Below, in pieces: positions 37,401 to 48,900 of a stretch of 64,000 nucleotides of DNA; position 1 is the stretch's first letter; the number at the start of each line of letters is the position of its first letter. The notes beneath the pieces were generated by a model. It searched no databases, was not told where the DNA came from, and was given only the letters and a program-made list of their open reading frames with translations. The stretch is taken from contig JAVTVJ010000550.1 of assembly GCA_034509425.1 (NCBI GenBank), positions 2,546,994-2,610,993 of the forward strand. The letters run 5' to 3'. The position numbers and the translations under genes are program-made. This DNA comes from Eopsaltria australis (lineage: Eukaryota; Chordata; Aves; Passeriformes; Petroicidae).

Positions 37401-39329
37401 TCTTTTGTCACATCTCCTTATTTAATTTCATTCTGGTAGGATATATCATGTTTGAACAACTCAAGTGGGGAGGTTCATTCCAACTCCCAATATGTCAATG
37501 CCATTAACCAAACACGTTTTGCAGTGGAAGAGACTGGCTGTTGTAGCAGTGCAGTCATTATTCAGCAGACAGACATCCAGCTGAAAGCCATTAACCCAGA
37601 GAAAACAAATGACTTGCTCTCAGAACTTGCCCCTCCAAGTTTATGCTGCAGTAAAAAAAACATTTAGTCCCATACTGCAGTTCTCTGTGTAAAGAGCTTT
37701 TTTTAAAAAAGCATCCCCTTCAAATGAAAGAATCAGTTTAAATATATCTCTTAGCTTGGAAAGACAACACATATTTAGGAAATGGTTCTAAAAAGTAGGT
37801 GAAAGCAAAAGCAAATAATGGTTTAAGGGTGTGAGCAAATATTACACTGTTTTCTATCACCTAAGGAGCTTCAAGTAGTGGGGAGGGGGAGAAGGAACAA
37901 AAATATTCTGAATTTTATGAACACCTACCACAAGTGCTTTGAAGTTCTGGTTAAAAGTAAAAGTCTGTGATAAATAGGAGTTCAAAAGACTAGCTGATTC
38001 AGTAGTATTTCACAGTTATTAAGAATACCATAGAAATGGTACTAGCCACCATACTTATGTATACTTTTTGATCTAATGAGAGTCAACAATCAAGATTGTT
38101 AGGTGCATAGAAGATTCAGGCTTACAATATGCTGATGTTGCTAATATCAGTGAGAGTTTATAACCTAGTTGAACTAGCATAACTAAGATTGTGGTGGACT
38201 GCTCCATTTTACATGGCAAAAATATAAGAAGAAAAGTTCACATCATAAACTCCTAGCAACTCAATATATTCCATGGAACAAATGAATTGTATAAACAGCA
38301 AAAATATTAATAGATTTTTCCACTGGATTTCTTTTCTTGGGAAGTTTCCTGCAAAAGCTCCTGAGGAAGATGAATAATTATCTATATCCCTTTATGGCTC
38401 TTGGTAATACAAACTATGGTTTTGAAAATGTAAATTGTGACACTGACTTTTCAAAACTCTTCAAATCTATTTCCTTTGGAACAAAAAAAAAATCAGAGAG
38501 AAAAATGTGTTTGAAGAGCTGGAATGAACATAGAGGCTTCACAGTGAGTGAGGCTTGCAGACTACCTATTTCAGAGCCCCAGTTCTGATAAATGGTAGTA
38601 GTGAATCTTTAGAGACAGTACAGTAAATGACTAGTGAGCATATTCATGCCTTGCCTGTCCTCTAAATTGTGCTGATCAGCAGCTTAAGTGTTGTTGAGCC
38701 AAAAGTTGTATTCAGGGCAAAGAACAGCCCGTCCTCTTTTGAAATCTGTTTTGAAGAAGGAATCGTGCAGCAAAACCAATAAGCAATGACTACATTTTGG
38801 GGCAGAGCAGCAAATGCCAACCACTGCAACTTCCTTCAACACACTACAGCCCTCCAGTCTATCAGCCCTTGTCTTGGGAAATACAGCCTTTCTCCCAGGG
38901 TTAGCTAAAGAGATTCCTGTTTCCTCTGTTAATCCAATTGTCATTTTCATCTAGCAGTTCCAGTGCAAGCATTAGAAAGGACTTTCAAAATCATGTCTAA
39001 AGGCACTCTTAGAAGCCACTTCTTGGCTAACAATATCTTCTTGTTTCCACTGGAATACAAGTCAGTGGAAATTCCTTGCAGCTGCAGCAAAGCAGAACTG
39101 GGATGGGCAGCTGCTCACCTCTGCTTAGTGGGGAGAAGTGATTCATGTCCATCCTGTTCCTGACCTCCACATTCATAATCTGCGCTCCATAACACAGATA
39201 TTCATCCTTATGGACCAGCATCTCATTCCTTCCTATTTCACAAAGGGATGAACACTACAGCACAAACTTTTTCGTTTCTACTCCCACCCCCATTGTTGCA
39301 GACAATCATCCTGAACAATTTAATGCAGA
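34461..39329. other. Non-coding stretch, nothing recognised
   Basis: AT-rich, with no recognisable transposon or gene. Overlapping plus-strand frames at 36524-36781 and 36552-36743, and the minus-strand frame 36662-36949, are short and lack domains. 37100-37260 and 39000-39150 are ordinary unique sequence by eye. Confidence 0.5.
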
Positions 39330-39515
39330 AGGTTGTCAAGTTTCATCTCCAAAAAAATTCAAAAAATTCAACCATCCCAATATTCTTCTGAAGGCTGTTC
39401 CACAACCTTCTGCAGGCTGCCTTTTTTCCAGATGGCTAGAAACTGTCTTCTAATTATCAGCCTGAATTTATTCATGGGAGCCATTTGTTCTTCTGCCAAT
39501 ATTGTCTTGCAGCAA
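39330..39515 (-). mobile_element. Old CR1/L3-like LINE fragment
   Basis: Read on the minus strand, this segment carries phrases of the ancient amniote CR1 3' region: ACAATATTGGCAGAAGAACA (39486-39505), then an AAATGG word, CATGAATAAATTCAGGCTG, an AATTAGAAGA word and later GGAACAGCCTTC. These encode or flank the C-terminal end of ORF2 in old CR1/L3-type LINEs. The copy is short, diverged and lacks both ends, so it is an old inactive fossil. The 77-codon plus-strand frame (39333-39566) is just antisense of this element. Identification is from memory of the consensus, not from a search. Confidence 0.65.
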
Positions 39516-41605
39516 CAAATTGTAGTCACAACTGAGTTGGGTTTGGATCAGCAAGTTGTAACCTAAAGATAAAAGGATCATTGTGTTGCATTTGTTCATA
39601 GATTAATTTCCCCTATAGTTATTTTAATAGAAAATATGCAGTGAAGTGTTAAGAAATATAAATGAATGATATTGGCAGTTAAAATAATAGCTTACAAAGT
39701 TACATGACAATTAGCAGTCTTCCTAAATTATAGTTTAAATTATTACTAATTATCTATATATGTATATCTCTATGAGCTAATTATCTGTAGCTTGTTAAAT
39801 ACCTAAGTGTTCTACAAAAACTTCAATCATTAATAATAGAGTAATTAAAAATTTATCAATAATGTGCTTTGAGGTAATTACATAGAAAATAAATTTATCT
39901 CACATATTAACCTGATGAACTGATTTGGCTTGTTAGAAGAAAAAGCCTTTCAATCCTGCTGATGTCTTTGTAGTATCTGACTCTTCTGCTGAGCTTGACC
40001 TTTGTCATCTCTGGGAGCCATATTTCCCAGCTCCTACTCCTGATCCTCCATGGCAAGCAGCCACCCCTCACCCTGCTGCCCACCTTCTCCTCTCAGGCAG
40101 CACCATTTGCCTTCTTCACCTTCTTGTTCTGCTGATGGATGGATCACAGAAAACAGCTGGACTCCATTATCGCCTTGTGGCTAGAACCATTCTCTGGAAG
40201 ACAAATAAACTCCACTGTCACTGATCTTTGTATTTTTGCTGTACAGGTTATAAGGTATTTTTGCTTCTCCAAAAAATTCCACCAGTTTTCCTGAGACCGC
40301 ATCCCATGCCTGTTGGAAACTATGATTTTGCTTTGCCTTAAATAAAAACAAAATGCCCAAAGATGACAGCATTGAAAAAAAGGGATATATACAAATAGTA
40401 TTTCCCTTAAGTCTGAATTGCATTAGTAGTGGACCAGCATTTTCTTTCTTTCAAACATTCACTCTTGAAACAGGGTAATTTTCCTAAAGGTATATTTGTA
40501 TATACATAGCTATCTATAATTTCATCCCACACAAGTAATACATAATACCAAGATAATAGTAATATATCACTGAATTAATGGCTTGGTAATTTTTTAGAAA
40601 TTTTTACAGATTATTTTGTAGTAATTTTTTCCAAGGATTTAACAATTCCAACTTTGAATCCAACATTTGAGTAAGTTTTGCACAGTCACTCAGTAAAAAA
40701 ACACACCACTTCTCTAAGTTTTAAATTTGCTGTTGCTGAAGAAGACAAGGAGAAAGCAAAGACTGCTGCATGACCATGAGAAGAGAGGCTAACCCTGAGC
40801 TTTTGCATTTCCAGTGGAATATAAGTGGCCTCAGTGGAATAGAATTCAAGAAAAGAGGTGAAATTGCCCTTCCCCCTCCTTCCCCCCATCAATAAAAAGA
40901 TTCTGTGTGTGGTTTATTTTTCTCTTTAAAAAAAAAAGAAAATCTGCTCCCCATGACAGCCTGGATTGTAAATGCAGTATTTCAATTGGAAGATTAGTTA
41001 GCTTTCATGGGAATTAACAGAGAGTCCCATCATTCACAGATGACTTGGACAATAAAATCCGTTTTCTGTCATTAATCTGGCACCAATTGGCTGACTGGTC
41101 ACCTACAGCGAGCTGTGAGAGATGGGAAGTGGGGAACAGTCATGTTTATTCACCAGATAGTACTGTGGAAAACAAACAGAAAATTATCTTGGGAAAACTC
41201 TGAGCCACAGAGAAGTTCTTGTCCGTTCAATGCAGGGAGCAAGGTTATTAATGTGATTCCTCAGAGTTCTTCTCTTACCCACAGCTCAGGGGAGGAAGAT
41301 ATTTCCCTCTCACAGGAGGAAAGAACGGAAAAAAAAATATACAGAAGTTTGATAAAAATACAAGAATAAGCACTGACAAGTCTTGGAGGAACTACTTATT
41401 CATTAATAATATTTACTTAGCAATAGCAGATGTTCAAATATCAGCTTTTCAGTGTTTTAATACAGAATCTACTTTAATGTCATTGCAGCAAGCCCTCAGT
41501 ATGGCTGTAATCCAGATCTCTGAGTTTAGAACCGTTCCTCTGCAGGAACCTACTTTACTCCATGTAGACAACTTGAGAAGGCACCAAGCAGTTGGAGAAG
41601 GAACT
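39516..41605. other. Non-coding stretch with a TAATTA cluster
   Basis: No gene or transposon recognised. The AT-rich part 39580-39920 contains the homeodomain-type cluster listed separately. 40960-41110 has a conserved-element-like texture without decisive motifs. The longest frame is 41115-41369 (plus, 84 codons), without domains. Confidence 0.5.
39740..39885. promoter_or_regulatory. Cluster of four TAATTA homeodomain sites
   Basis: TAATTA occurs at 39747-39752, 39778-39783, 39842-39847 and 39875-39880, and the longer word CTAATTATCT is present twice (about 39746 and 39777). TAATTA is the core site of many homeodomain factors. Clustering is easier by chance in AT-rich DNA, so this is a candidate enhancer only. 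Confidence 0.3.
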
Positions 41606-42076
41606 TCAAAAGTGGTTTGAATTTAAACTTTGCTGCTCAAGCACAAGCAGTTTGTTCAGTTTGAAATTTCCAGTCCCAAATGCCGTAAGAAGGCTCAGAT
41701 AACGTTTGCTGGGCAGCACAGGACTTGCAGTACAATATCGTAGGCAAATCTCAGAAGGCAGAGTTTGGACAAATTTGTTAAAGCTGGCTGAAAGTGAGCC
41801 AAAGCTCCGTTTCGGGGAAGGGAAACCAGTACGAGACTTCACCACAGCCTGGTAAGCTGAGCTCCACTTGATATAACAGATCTTCTGACAGTAAAGCAGA
41901 AGCCTATGTTGGTTGCTCCATTTACAGATTTCTGATTTTGAAGATGGACAAAAGCTGCCAAACCAGAGGAAATAAAGAACTCTGTACCCGTGTGTGGAGG
42001 TACAGCTGGAAAGCAGAAGTGAGAGCACTGCTGAACTCATGTCAGAAGTGAGCGCCGTAACACTGCTAGGCTGCAA
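41606..42076 (-). CDS. Orphan 156-codon open frame, product not recognised
   Basis: Minus-strand open frame from ATG (42074-42076) to TGA (41606-41608). It is one of the longest frames in the window, and unlike most others its codons look partly coding-like: AGC, CTG, CTT, GTG and TTC are frequent, and several CpG-containing codons (ACG, GCG, CCG, CGG) survive in an AT-rich region. The product is Ser/Leu-rich, basic, with scattered Cys, Trp and aromatic residues. No signal peptide, clear membrane helix or known domain is visible. An acceptor-like TTTGCAG lies just upstream of the ATG-containing segment. The frame lies head-to-head with the ERVK-type LTR that begins near 42091. It may be a chance frame, part of an exon, or an old viral or retro-derived fragment; I cannot choose among these. 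Confidence 0.2.
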   Translation of the reverse strand: MQPSSVTALTSDMSSAVLSLLLSSCTSTHGYRVLYFLWFGSFCPSSKSEICKWSNQHRLLLYCQKICYIKWSSAYQAVVKSRTGFPSPKRSFGSLSASFNKFVQTLPSEICLRYCTASPVLPSKRYLSLLTAFGTGNFKLNKLLVLEQQSLNSNHF

Positions 42077-42090
42077 ACCATGGCAGGCCG

Positions 42091-42311
42091 TGAGGCCTGG
42101 TTAGTGCTAGCTTCTATTAGCAATATTATTAAGAAACATAGATACGGTTGTTATAGTGATTGCTGCTTATATGAGAATCCACTTTTAGTAACTGCTGAAA
42201 AGGTATAAAAACTCTGCTCTGTATCAATAAAATCGGATTAATACATCCAAGCAATCTGCCCCGTCTCTTCCATCGCTGACCGTCATCCGACCTGCGGAGT
42301 TTGGTTCTTCA
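42091..42311 (+). mobile_element. ERVK-type LTR, 5' end uncertain
   Basis: A retroviral promoter and termination core is present: TATA box (GGTATAAAAACTCTGCTCTG, from 42202), then an AATAAA about 20 bases after it (CAATAAAATCGGATTAATAC), then the R-U5 block CATCCAAGCAATCTGCCCCG...GACCTGCGG and the likely terminal TTGGTTCTTCA (ends 42311). This order and the AATAAAATCGGATT phrase are typical of ERVK (beta-like) LTRs in birds. The 5' edge is set at a TGAGGCCTGG because TG is expected, but no matching 6-bp target duplication was found, so the true start may be as far upstream as about 41990. No internal retroviral genes or polypurine tract are adjacent; it is a solo or truncated LTR. Confidence 0.65.
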
Positions 42312-42364
42312 GCCACCTCCCTGATTACATAGCTGTGGGTGCTTAGACTCAGCTAAACATTTCA

Positions 42365-42369
42365 ACAGG
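42365..42369 (+). repeat. Target site duplication, left copy
   Basis: ACAGG immediately before the LTR at 42370-42970 is repeated exactly after it at 42971-42975. A 5-bp perfect duplication marks a genuine integration. Confidence 0.85.
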
Positions 42370-42970
42370 TGTTATAAACGAGTTCATGTAATTTTTTTTA
42401 TGGACAATTCGTGTTCAAATGAATTAATTCATATCTATGTCATTTGTTCATCATGTAGGAGGTGTGAAACAACCAATCAAACAACAGAAAGAGACAAAAG
42501 TTCTGGAAGGATGCCAGCCCATCCAATCAGGCACCAAGTAGGGATGAAGATTGCAGAAAGATGTCACCAGAAGAACCCGACAGCTGAAATGCCAATCAGT
42601 GACGAGCAGAGGTGGGCGCAGAAGCTGAACTGACCAATGACACAGTGGACTGGACTGTCTATAAGAAGTTGATCCCTCCCTATGGAGGGGCTCTTTTTCT
42701 ACTCAACCTTGGAGGGTAGAGGGTCCAGTTCCAACCCGGGATTGCTGGTTGGCTTTTAGTAGTGTTTATTTTGCGTCCCTGACCTCCTGGTATTGTTGCT
42801 CCAAAACAAAGTCCTTCACACTTCGAAGCTGAGATTGATTAATTAGGTTTTTTTATTGGCTTTCTTAAGTTCTGGTTTTCTTAAATTTTATTCATTAATT
42901 GATGTTATTGTTCACGTTAATAAAGTTTTTAATTTTAATTTTTAAAATTTGACTCCGGGCGTTTTTAACA
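42370..42970 (+). mobile_element. Solo LTR with perfect 5-bp target duplications
   Basis: A 601-bp LTR. It starts TGTTATAAACG and ends CGTTTTTAACA; these ends are reverse complements at 10 of 11 positions. ACAGG flanks it on both sides. Inside, in order, are CCAAT boxes at 42473, 42533, 42592 and 42633, a TATA-type element (TCTATAAGAAG, from 42658), and an AATAAA poly-A signal at 42919-42924 about 50 bases before the end. This is the layout of a plus-strand retroviral LTR (U3 with four CCAAT boxes, R, U5). No gag, pol or env sequence is present, so it is a solo LTR. A 5-bp duplication fits ERVL or some avian class I elements; the family is not named. The perfect duplication suggests it is younger than the LTR at 24521. 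The 77-codon frame 42400-42633 is not a gene. Confidence 0.9.
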
Positions 42971-42975
42971 ACAGG
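42971..42975 (+). repeat. Target site duplication, right copy
   Basis: ACAGG, identical to 42365-42369, immediately after the LTR end. Confidence 0.85.
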
Positions 42976-45900
42976 ACTCCCCCAAATCCATATCAAAAGC
43001 AACCAGCTGGTCACATCCAGGGAAAACCAAAGTATGCAACAGGAAGTGCAATTTTTCATCCTACACTTCAGAACACTCTGCTGTACTGTGTACTCCTCAG
43101 CAACATTACTGTGTACTAAAAAAAACGTGGAGATGAGCACCAAGCCCAGCAGTAGCCAAGATATTGTGCATTTTCCCTGAAGTACAGGATGCCACTCAGC
43201 TCCAAGCTGTTGTGCTGAGCAGGAGCTAAGAGCCTAGGGTAAATCTTCCCTGAGTGTGTGAGACACTTTTCTTTTTTACTTAAATGAGTAATTTTTGCCA
43301 AAAGTGAGAGAGAAGAGGTGCTCACACTGAGTGATGGTGTTGGCCAGATGAGTGCTGAATATAAAGGAGGCTGTGAGCTCAGGACTTTCTCCCCTCTCAG
43401 ACACAAAATACATTCAGATGGCTGACAGGAGCTATTTTGCCTCCCTAGCAGTCATCGACTCCAGGGTTATTCTTCACAGAAGCAAGAGCTCCCACCTGAT
43501 CTTCTTATGGTTTTCTATGGTGCTAGCTTGTCCCACAGAAAACCCATGACTAGAGGCTGGTTTTCAAGTTATCACTCAAGAATTTTGCATGAAGAAAACC
43601 ACTCTAAGAGGTTTCCTGCTAACTTAGTTTAAATAGGAAATAAGTATCAAACTGCAGCAGTTGTGACTGATTTTTTTCACTGCAACTGTAAAGCCTTGCA
43701 ATAAAATTACTTATAATTGCTTTTTTTTTTTTTCTGTTCATTATTAGCATGTACTTGGTGAGATAATTTTCCAGTTCTGCAGGATTAATTGCAGCACTCT
43801 GAAGGAATCCTATATGACACATCCTATATGACAGCAACTCAGTGTGTGTGGCAGTGTGTGTTCAGTCCATTTCTTTCTAAAACATACATAATCACAGGAA
43901 TGTTACCTTTTTTAGGGTTGTTTATGTTTGTTTGTTTGTTTGTTTGGGGGGGGGGTTGTAAAAAACAAATCCATTTAAGAAGTTTGAGAGCTCCATTCTA
44001 AGCAAGATAAAGTTCAAAAAAGAATACAGCAAATATATCACCAAGGTACTAATCAAAACTTTGGTTTTTTTCTAGGAAATATATTTGTTCTCCCAGAGAC
44101 TGAATTTTCACTGAAACAAAATACATTAGTGAGAAAACAACTTTGCACTGTGGTTCTTCTGGCACTTACAGACTATTCTACAGTAAAAATAGAATTAAGA
44201 ATTTTGAGCTGAAGAAAATGATAACTTCAGTCAAAAAAAAAAGGAAAAAATGAAAGGAAAAGAACAGTATAGGATGGAGTTTAAGTCACCCCTATTCACT
44301 GGCTTGGCACAAGAATGTATCAGAGGTAGGAAAAGCTTCATTTTTTCGTGAACTACAATTAATTTCATAAACCAAAATACTATTGGCTTCATAGAAAAAG
44401 TTATTACAATAGTAATGCTATACTCTTATAGAGTGTTTGTTTTTTTTAGTCTTAAAGCTGCTTATAGTAAATGCACATAAGTGTTGTTCAATAGTTCCAA
44501 AATGCACAAAGCTTGCTTATAAAATACTTTTTTAAGAGTGCTTCTCATCCCTTTAAAACACATTTAGATAAAAATGTGACCCAAAAGGCCTAAATTGCCT
44601 CTTGCTTGCACTGGCATATGGAAGGTTTGCCCAAATTATTCCCAGAGACCTCAAGTGAACCGAAACAATTGAATGGACCAATCACATTTATAGAGAACAT
44701 TAGAAAGATAAAGAATCAAAAAACTGGCCCAAGTATATGGAAATTGATACAAAGCTCTCCTTTTTATTCCCACCCTGGATGAGAAGGTGAAATACCTACC
44801 AAAACCGTGGGTGTTGGGAACACACATATCCCTGAAGAGAAAGACCTATTGCACATATTTTGAAGTTAGGAAGGCAGATGTGGAATATAAGCAATCAGAT
44901 CCGTAGAATTAATAAGGCTTCTGTACAGAAAAAAGATCTTTCAATTGTGAGACTTGCAGTCAGTGCCAAGAGCTGTTAAACAGTTTAAAGACAAAGACGA
45001 GGTGGGAAAGAAGGTGAGCACATCTGTGCCGATACAGAGTCAAAGCCACAAGTGCTTTAACCAGAAGAAAACACTTCCAATAGGAATCACAGAAATCTAA
45101 ATACTGAGAAAGAGAAGTTCCACTACAAACCTCATATGCCTTTGAGGATCAGTCTATACCAAGAAGCAGTTCCTGGCCACACATGAAGTTTCTACAATTT
45201 CCTTCAAGATGTGTTGTACCATGCAAAGGAAAGGAAAGACTGCAACTAATCCTATTTTCTGCCTTCTTCAGCTGCCACCTTTAACCAAGCACATGTGCAT
45301 AATGACTCGTCCTCTAGTCTTCCAGGTGTCTAGCTATGGCACCATGCTCTACCCAGTAACACCTTCCAGAAGACTCAGGTAGACTTTAATAACTTAGCTG
45401 AGACTAAATTGAGCTAGCACTTCCATTGGGGATTTCCCATTTCAGGGCTTAACTCTCCAGGGAAAGAAAGACTTTGTAATATCTAACAGGACATCCAAGC
45501 ACAAGAACAGTTGTTGTTTTTCAGACTGTTCCTTAATATTCTTATAGCATATTTGTGGGCAGATCAGAAATACTTCTTAGATTTTATTAGGCAGAAATTA
45601 CATAGAGGCATACAAAATATTAATTGCTATCTTCTAAACAAAACAGCCTGATGGCAACAGGAATCTCACATCCTCCTCTAACTGGCCAAGCCTAAGGTGT
45701 CTCCTATTACTGATTTCCTGATCCATTTGCTCTAAATTTTGATGTCAAGTGGACAGTAAGCCCACCCAAAGTTTTCAGAAGTATCTGGCATTTAGATTAA
45801 AGGCTTACAACAATCACACAAAAGTTGTCGAGGTTCAAAAGCTTGGCCCATAAGCCAAGCAAGTTCTTGGAATTTAATTCTACTGGAAAGCTTTTAGTAA

Positions 45901-48900
45901 GGAAGACTGGAAGACGGATCATCTTTGTGAAGAGGATGGGTAAAACAACCCTACAAAACAAATGGACTTAATGTGAAGTATGTTTCCTGCATGATTAACT
46001 ATGCAAACAAATCTATCATTGACTTAATAGAAGGGTAAGCCTGTAAACTAGAAAACCAATAAAATGTTTCTTGTTAATTGGATCTTCCTTCTCTGCAAAC
46101 AATATCTCTGATTTTTTTTCTTTCTTTTTACAAATGAAGCTGGAGGTTGCATCTTAGCAAATTCTTTAATCATGCAACTAACCACACTATCCATTATGTA
46201 CAGCACAGTGCATATTTGATCAATAGCACTGTTTCTGTTAATGCTATATCAACTAAATAAGTGGGGAAAAATCCTTCAAATTTTGTGGGTATTTTCAGTT
46301 GCTGAGTCAGAAAAAAATAAGGTCTAACATCTGCATTTATTTCTTGTTCAGTAAAGCTTGCATTTCCCTTCAGGACTAAGAGCAAGCAAACTGCTGCTAA
46401 CCATGATAATTACACAGTACTCAGCATGGTGAGTAGAATAACATTGTAATTGTCCAAGGGTTTGAACAATTTGGACTGATTTTGTATAGTGTATAATTTA
46501 CAGTAAAGATTCAGAATGTGTTTTCTTTGCTCCAAGAACACTTTCATCCTTTAGCTTTGAATCATTATGCATGAAGACAAGCATCCACAATCAAATTCAA
46601 TCCAGATGAAGAACATCTGCAAAAATAGAACAATTTATTTTATTGACATTTACATTTACATAATTTTATCAGTGTCTGATTTTGCTTGTGACAGTCAAGG
46701 TAATATAAAATAACCAAGACCCCACGGAGTCATTCAGACAAAATAAAAGTATGCAAACTCTTGAAATTTTACTGTAATCAAAACAAATTAGTGACAGTGA
46801 CTGAAGCTGGGAGAAAGGACTCAAGAAAATATTAACAAGCTCTGGGCTTGCATATGGTTTATTTTCCTTCATGAGGTCAGGGCCAGACTCAGTTATATGC
46901 AGCTACATATTAAGACCCTCATTCTGCAGAAATCCAAGTGTTTATTTTTACACACTGAAGAGTCACTGTGAAGCAACTGGGACTAATAACAATTGAGAGC
47001 AGTTATAAATCAGGGCCCACATAATTTCTGAGTATTAGATGTGGTGGTGCATAGCAGTGGGAACAATGAGTACCATAGCCATCATCATTGCCACAGCGTG
47101 TAAAGCAGCAGCATGACCTAAAAGTGTTCTCACTTTTCTCAGAAAGAAATGAACAGTTCATCACTGTGAAGGTTCAGTATCATCCTTTATAAGACACAGA
47201 CAAAAATCTTTACAAAAATAATCAGTAGTCTTAACAATGGTTTGTTTTCTATGGCTTTTAAAGACCTAATTTTTAAATTTTTTTTCTGAAATTTTTTAGT
47301 CGAGGGAGGCAAGCGGGAAATGGAGCTAATGGGAGGTGGGGGGAGAAAATATTTCTCAGTCAAGAACTGTCTTGAACATTTTTTTTCTTGACTTGAAATG
47401 GAGATTTTCCCTCTCAGAGATTCCACTCCATTCTCATTTTGGTGGGAAAAAAAAGACACAAAAACTAGTAGGATTTCTTTTTTCTTTTGTTAATGTTTCA
47501 TGGCTGCTCTCTCTAAAATGGGAATAAGAAATACCCCAAATGACTCCAATAGAAATGATATAACCACTATTTATGGGCCACTTTAATGAAAGAATTCAAG
47601 ATAAATATTCCAAATACTGTTACAAAGTTACATCATAATATGGAATAATTCTAGCAGAGCATTAAGTACTGTTTGTAAATCCCAGGACTGTTGCCAAAAT
47701 GAAGTTTCTGATGCTACTGAATTCATTCCTGTTAGAGAACTTAAAGGGGTCATCATGCAGTTGCCAGGTTTATAATACCCCCTCAGAATAGCAGTAGATT
47801 AAATGCTAGATCCAATGTCTGCTTTGCTAAAAAACAGGCAACAGAGATATGCAATAGATTGTTAAAAATTTGTCCATTAAATCCCTTCCAATATTTCTTC
47901 TGTCCTTAAGGTAATATTTTAGTTCTACTATGTAAAATTGAAAAAAATTAACTTTTAAAATTAGCATTAAGTCTAACAGCTAGAGTAACTGTAAAAGAAT
48001 TTGACTTTACACTTGTACTTTATATATCTGACCTTCAAGTGTGTCACACGAAGTCCTTCAAAAGTAAGATTCACAATATAATTTTGGACAAGCTTCCTAT
48101 CAAAATGGACATCATAGCAGTTTCTGGACATAATGTATCAGTGCTTTTTTATGCTTAGACAGCTTTATCCAGTACAATGAAGAGGGAGGCAAAAAGGGAA
48201 ATTTATATATAAGGTGGTATCCCGCTTCTTAATGTTAACAAACACTACTCAGATCTGGAAAGCAAGACTGTGAGCTCTTGAGGCTAGGTGACCTTAAGAG
48301 TCAGAAACAGATTTTTCAATTAATTCAATATTCATCCTTATGATGCATTTAACACTGTAATATTGCAAGTCAAAACTTCAGACAAATCTCAGTTACCAAC
48401 AGTTGGTCTGACAAACTTTAAAACAGACACTGCCAAATTAAACAACAAATAATAAAAAGGAAGAAAATGGAAAAAAACAAGAGGTATTGGCATAAGGAGG
48501 TTTTCTTCTCATTATTGTAGTTCTGGGGAAATTATTTCCTTCTTGCACTACTTCCATCACTGCCCCCAGCTCTAAAACAAGGTGATGAAGACAAGCATTT
48601 GGTTTGCCTTCTAAACTATGCTCAGCTTCTGGGACATGCATTTCAGTGTTCTCTCCTTGAGGGTAAACTCAAAGCACAGATGCAAAACTAAATGGTCCCA
48701 AATCGGTTGCTGTGCTCAGCAACAGTGTTTATCCAACACACATCAGACAGAGAACTTCCTGAATTACATCAGACCCACAACATTTACTCAGCAGGAGGTT
48801 AAAAACGCCTTCCTGAGAAAGGAGAGCAAGACTAAATGAAAGACGGCAATCATATCTAGGCACAGAACATCTTGGGAGATGCAATTCCAAGGGGACATGA

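Noticed and set aside
41606..42091. Internal retroviral sequence upstream of the ERVK-type LTR
   Set aside because: No polypurine tract and no gag, pol or env-like motif in the LTR's orientation, so a solo or truncated LTR is simpler.
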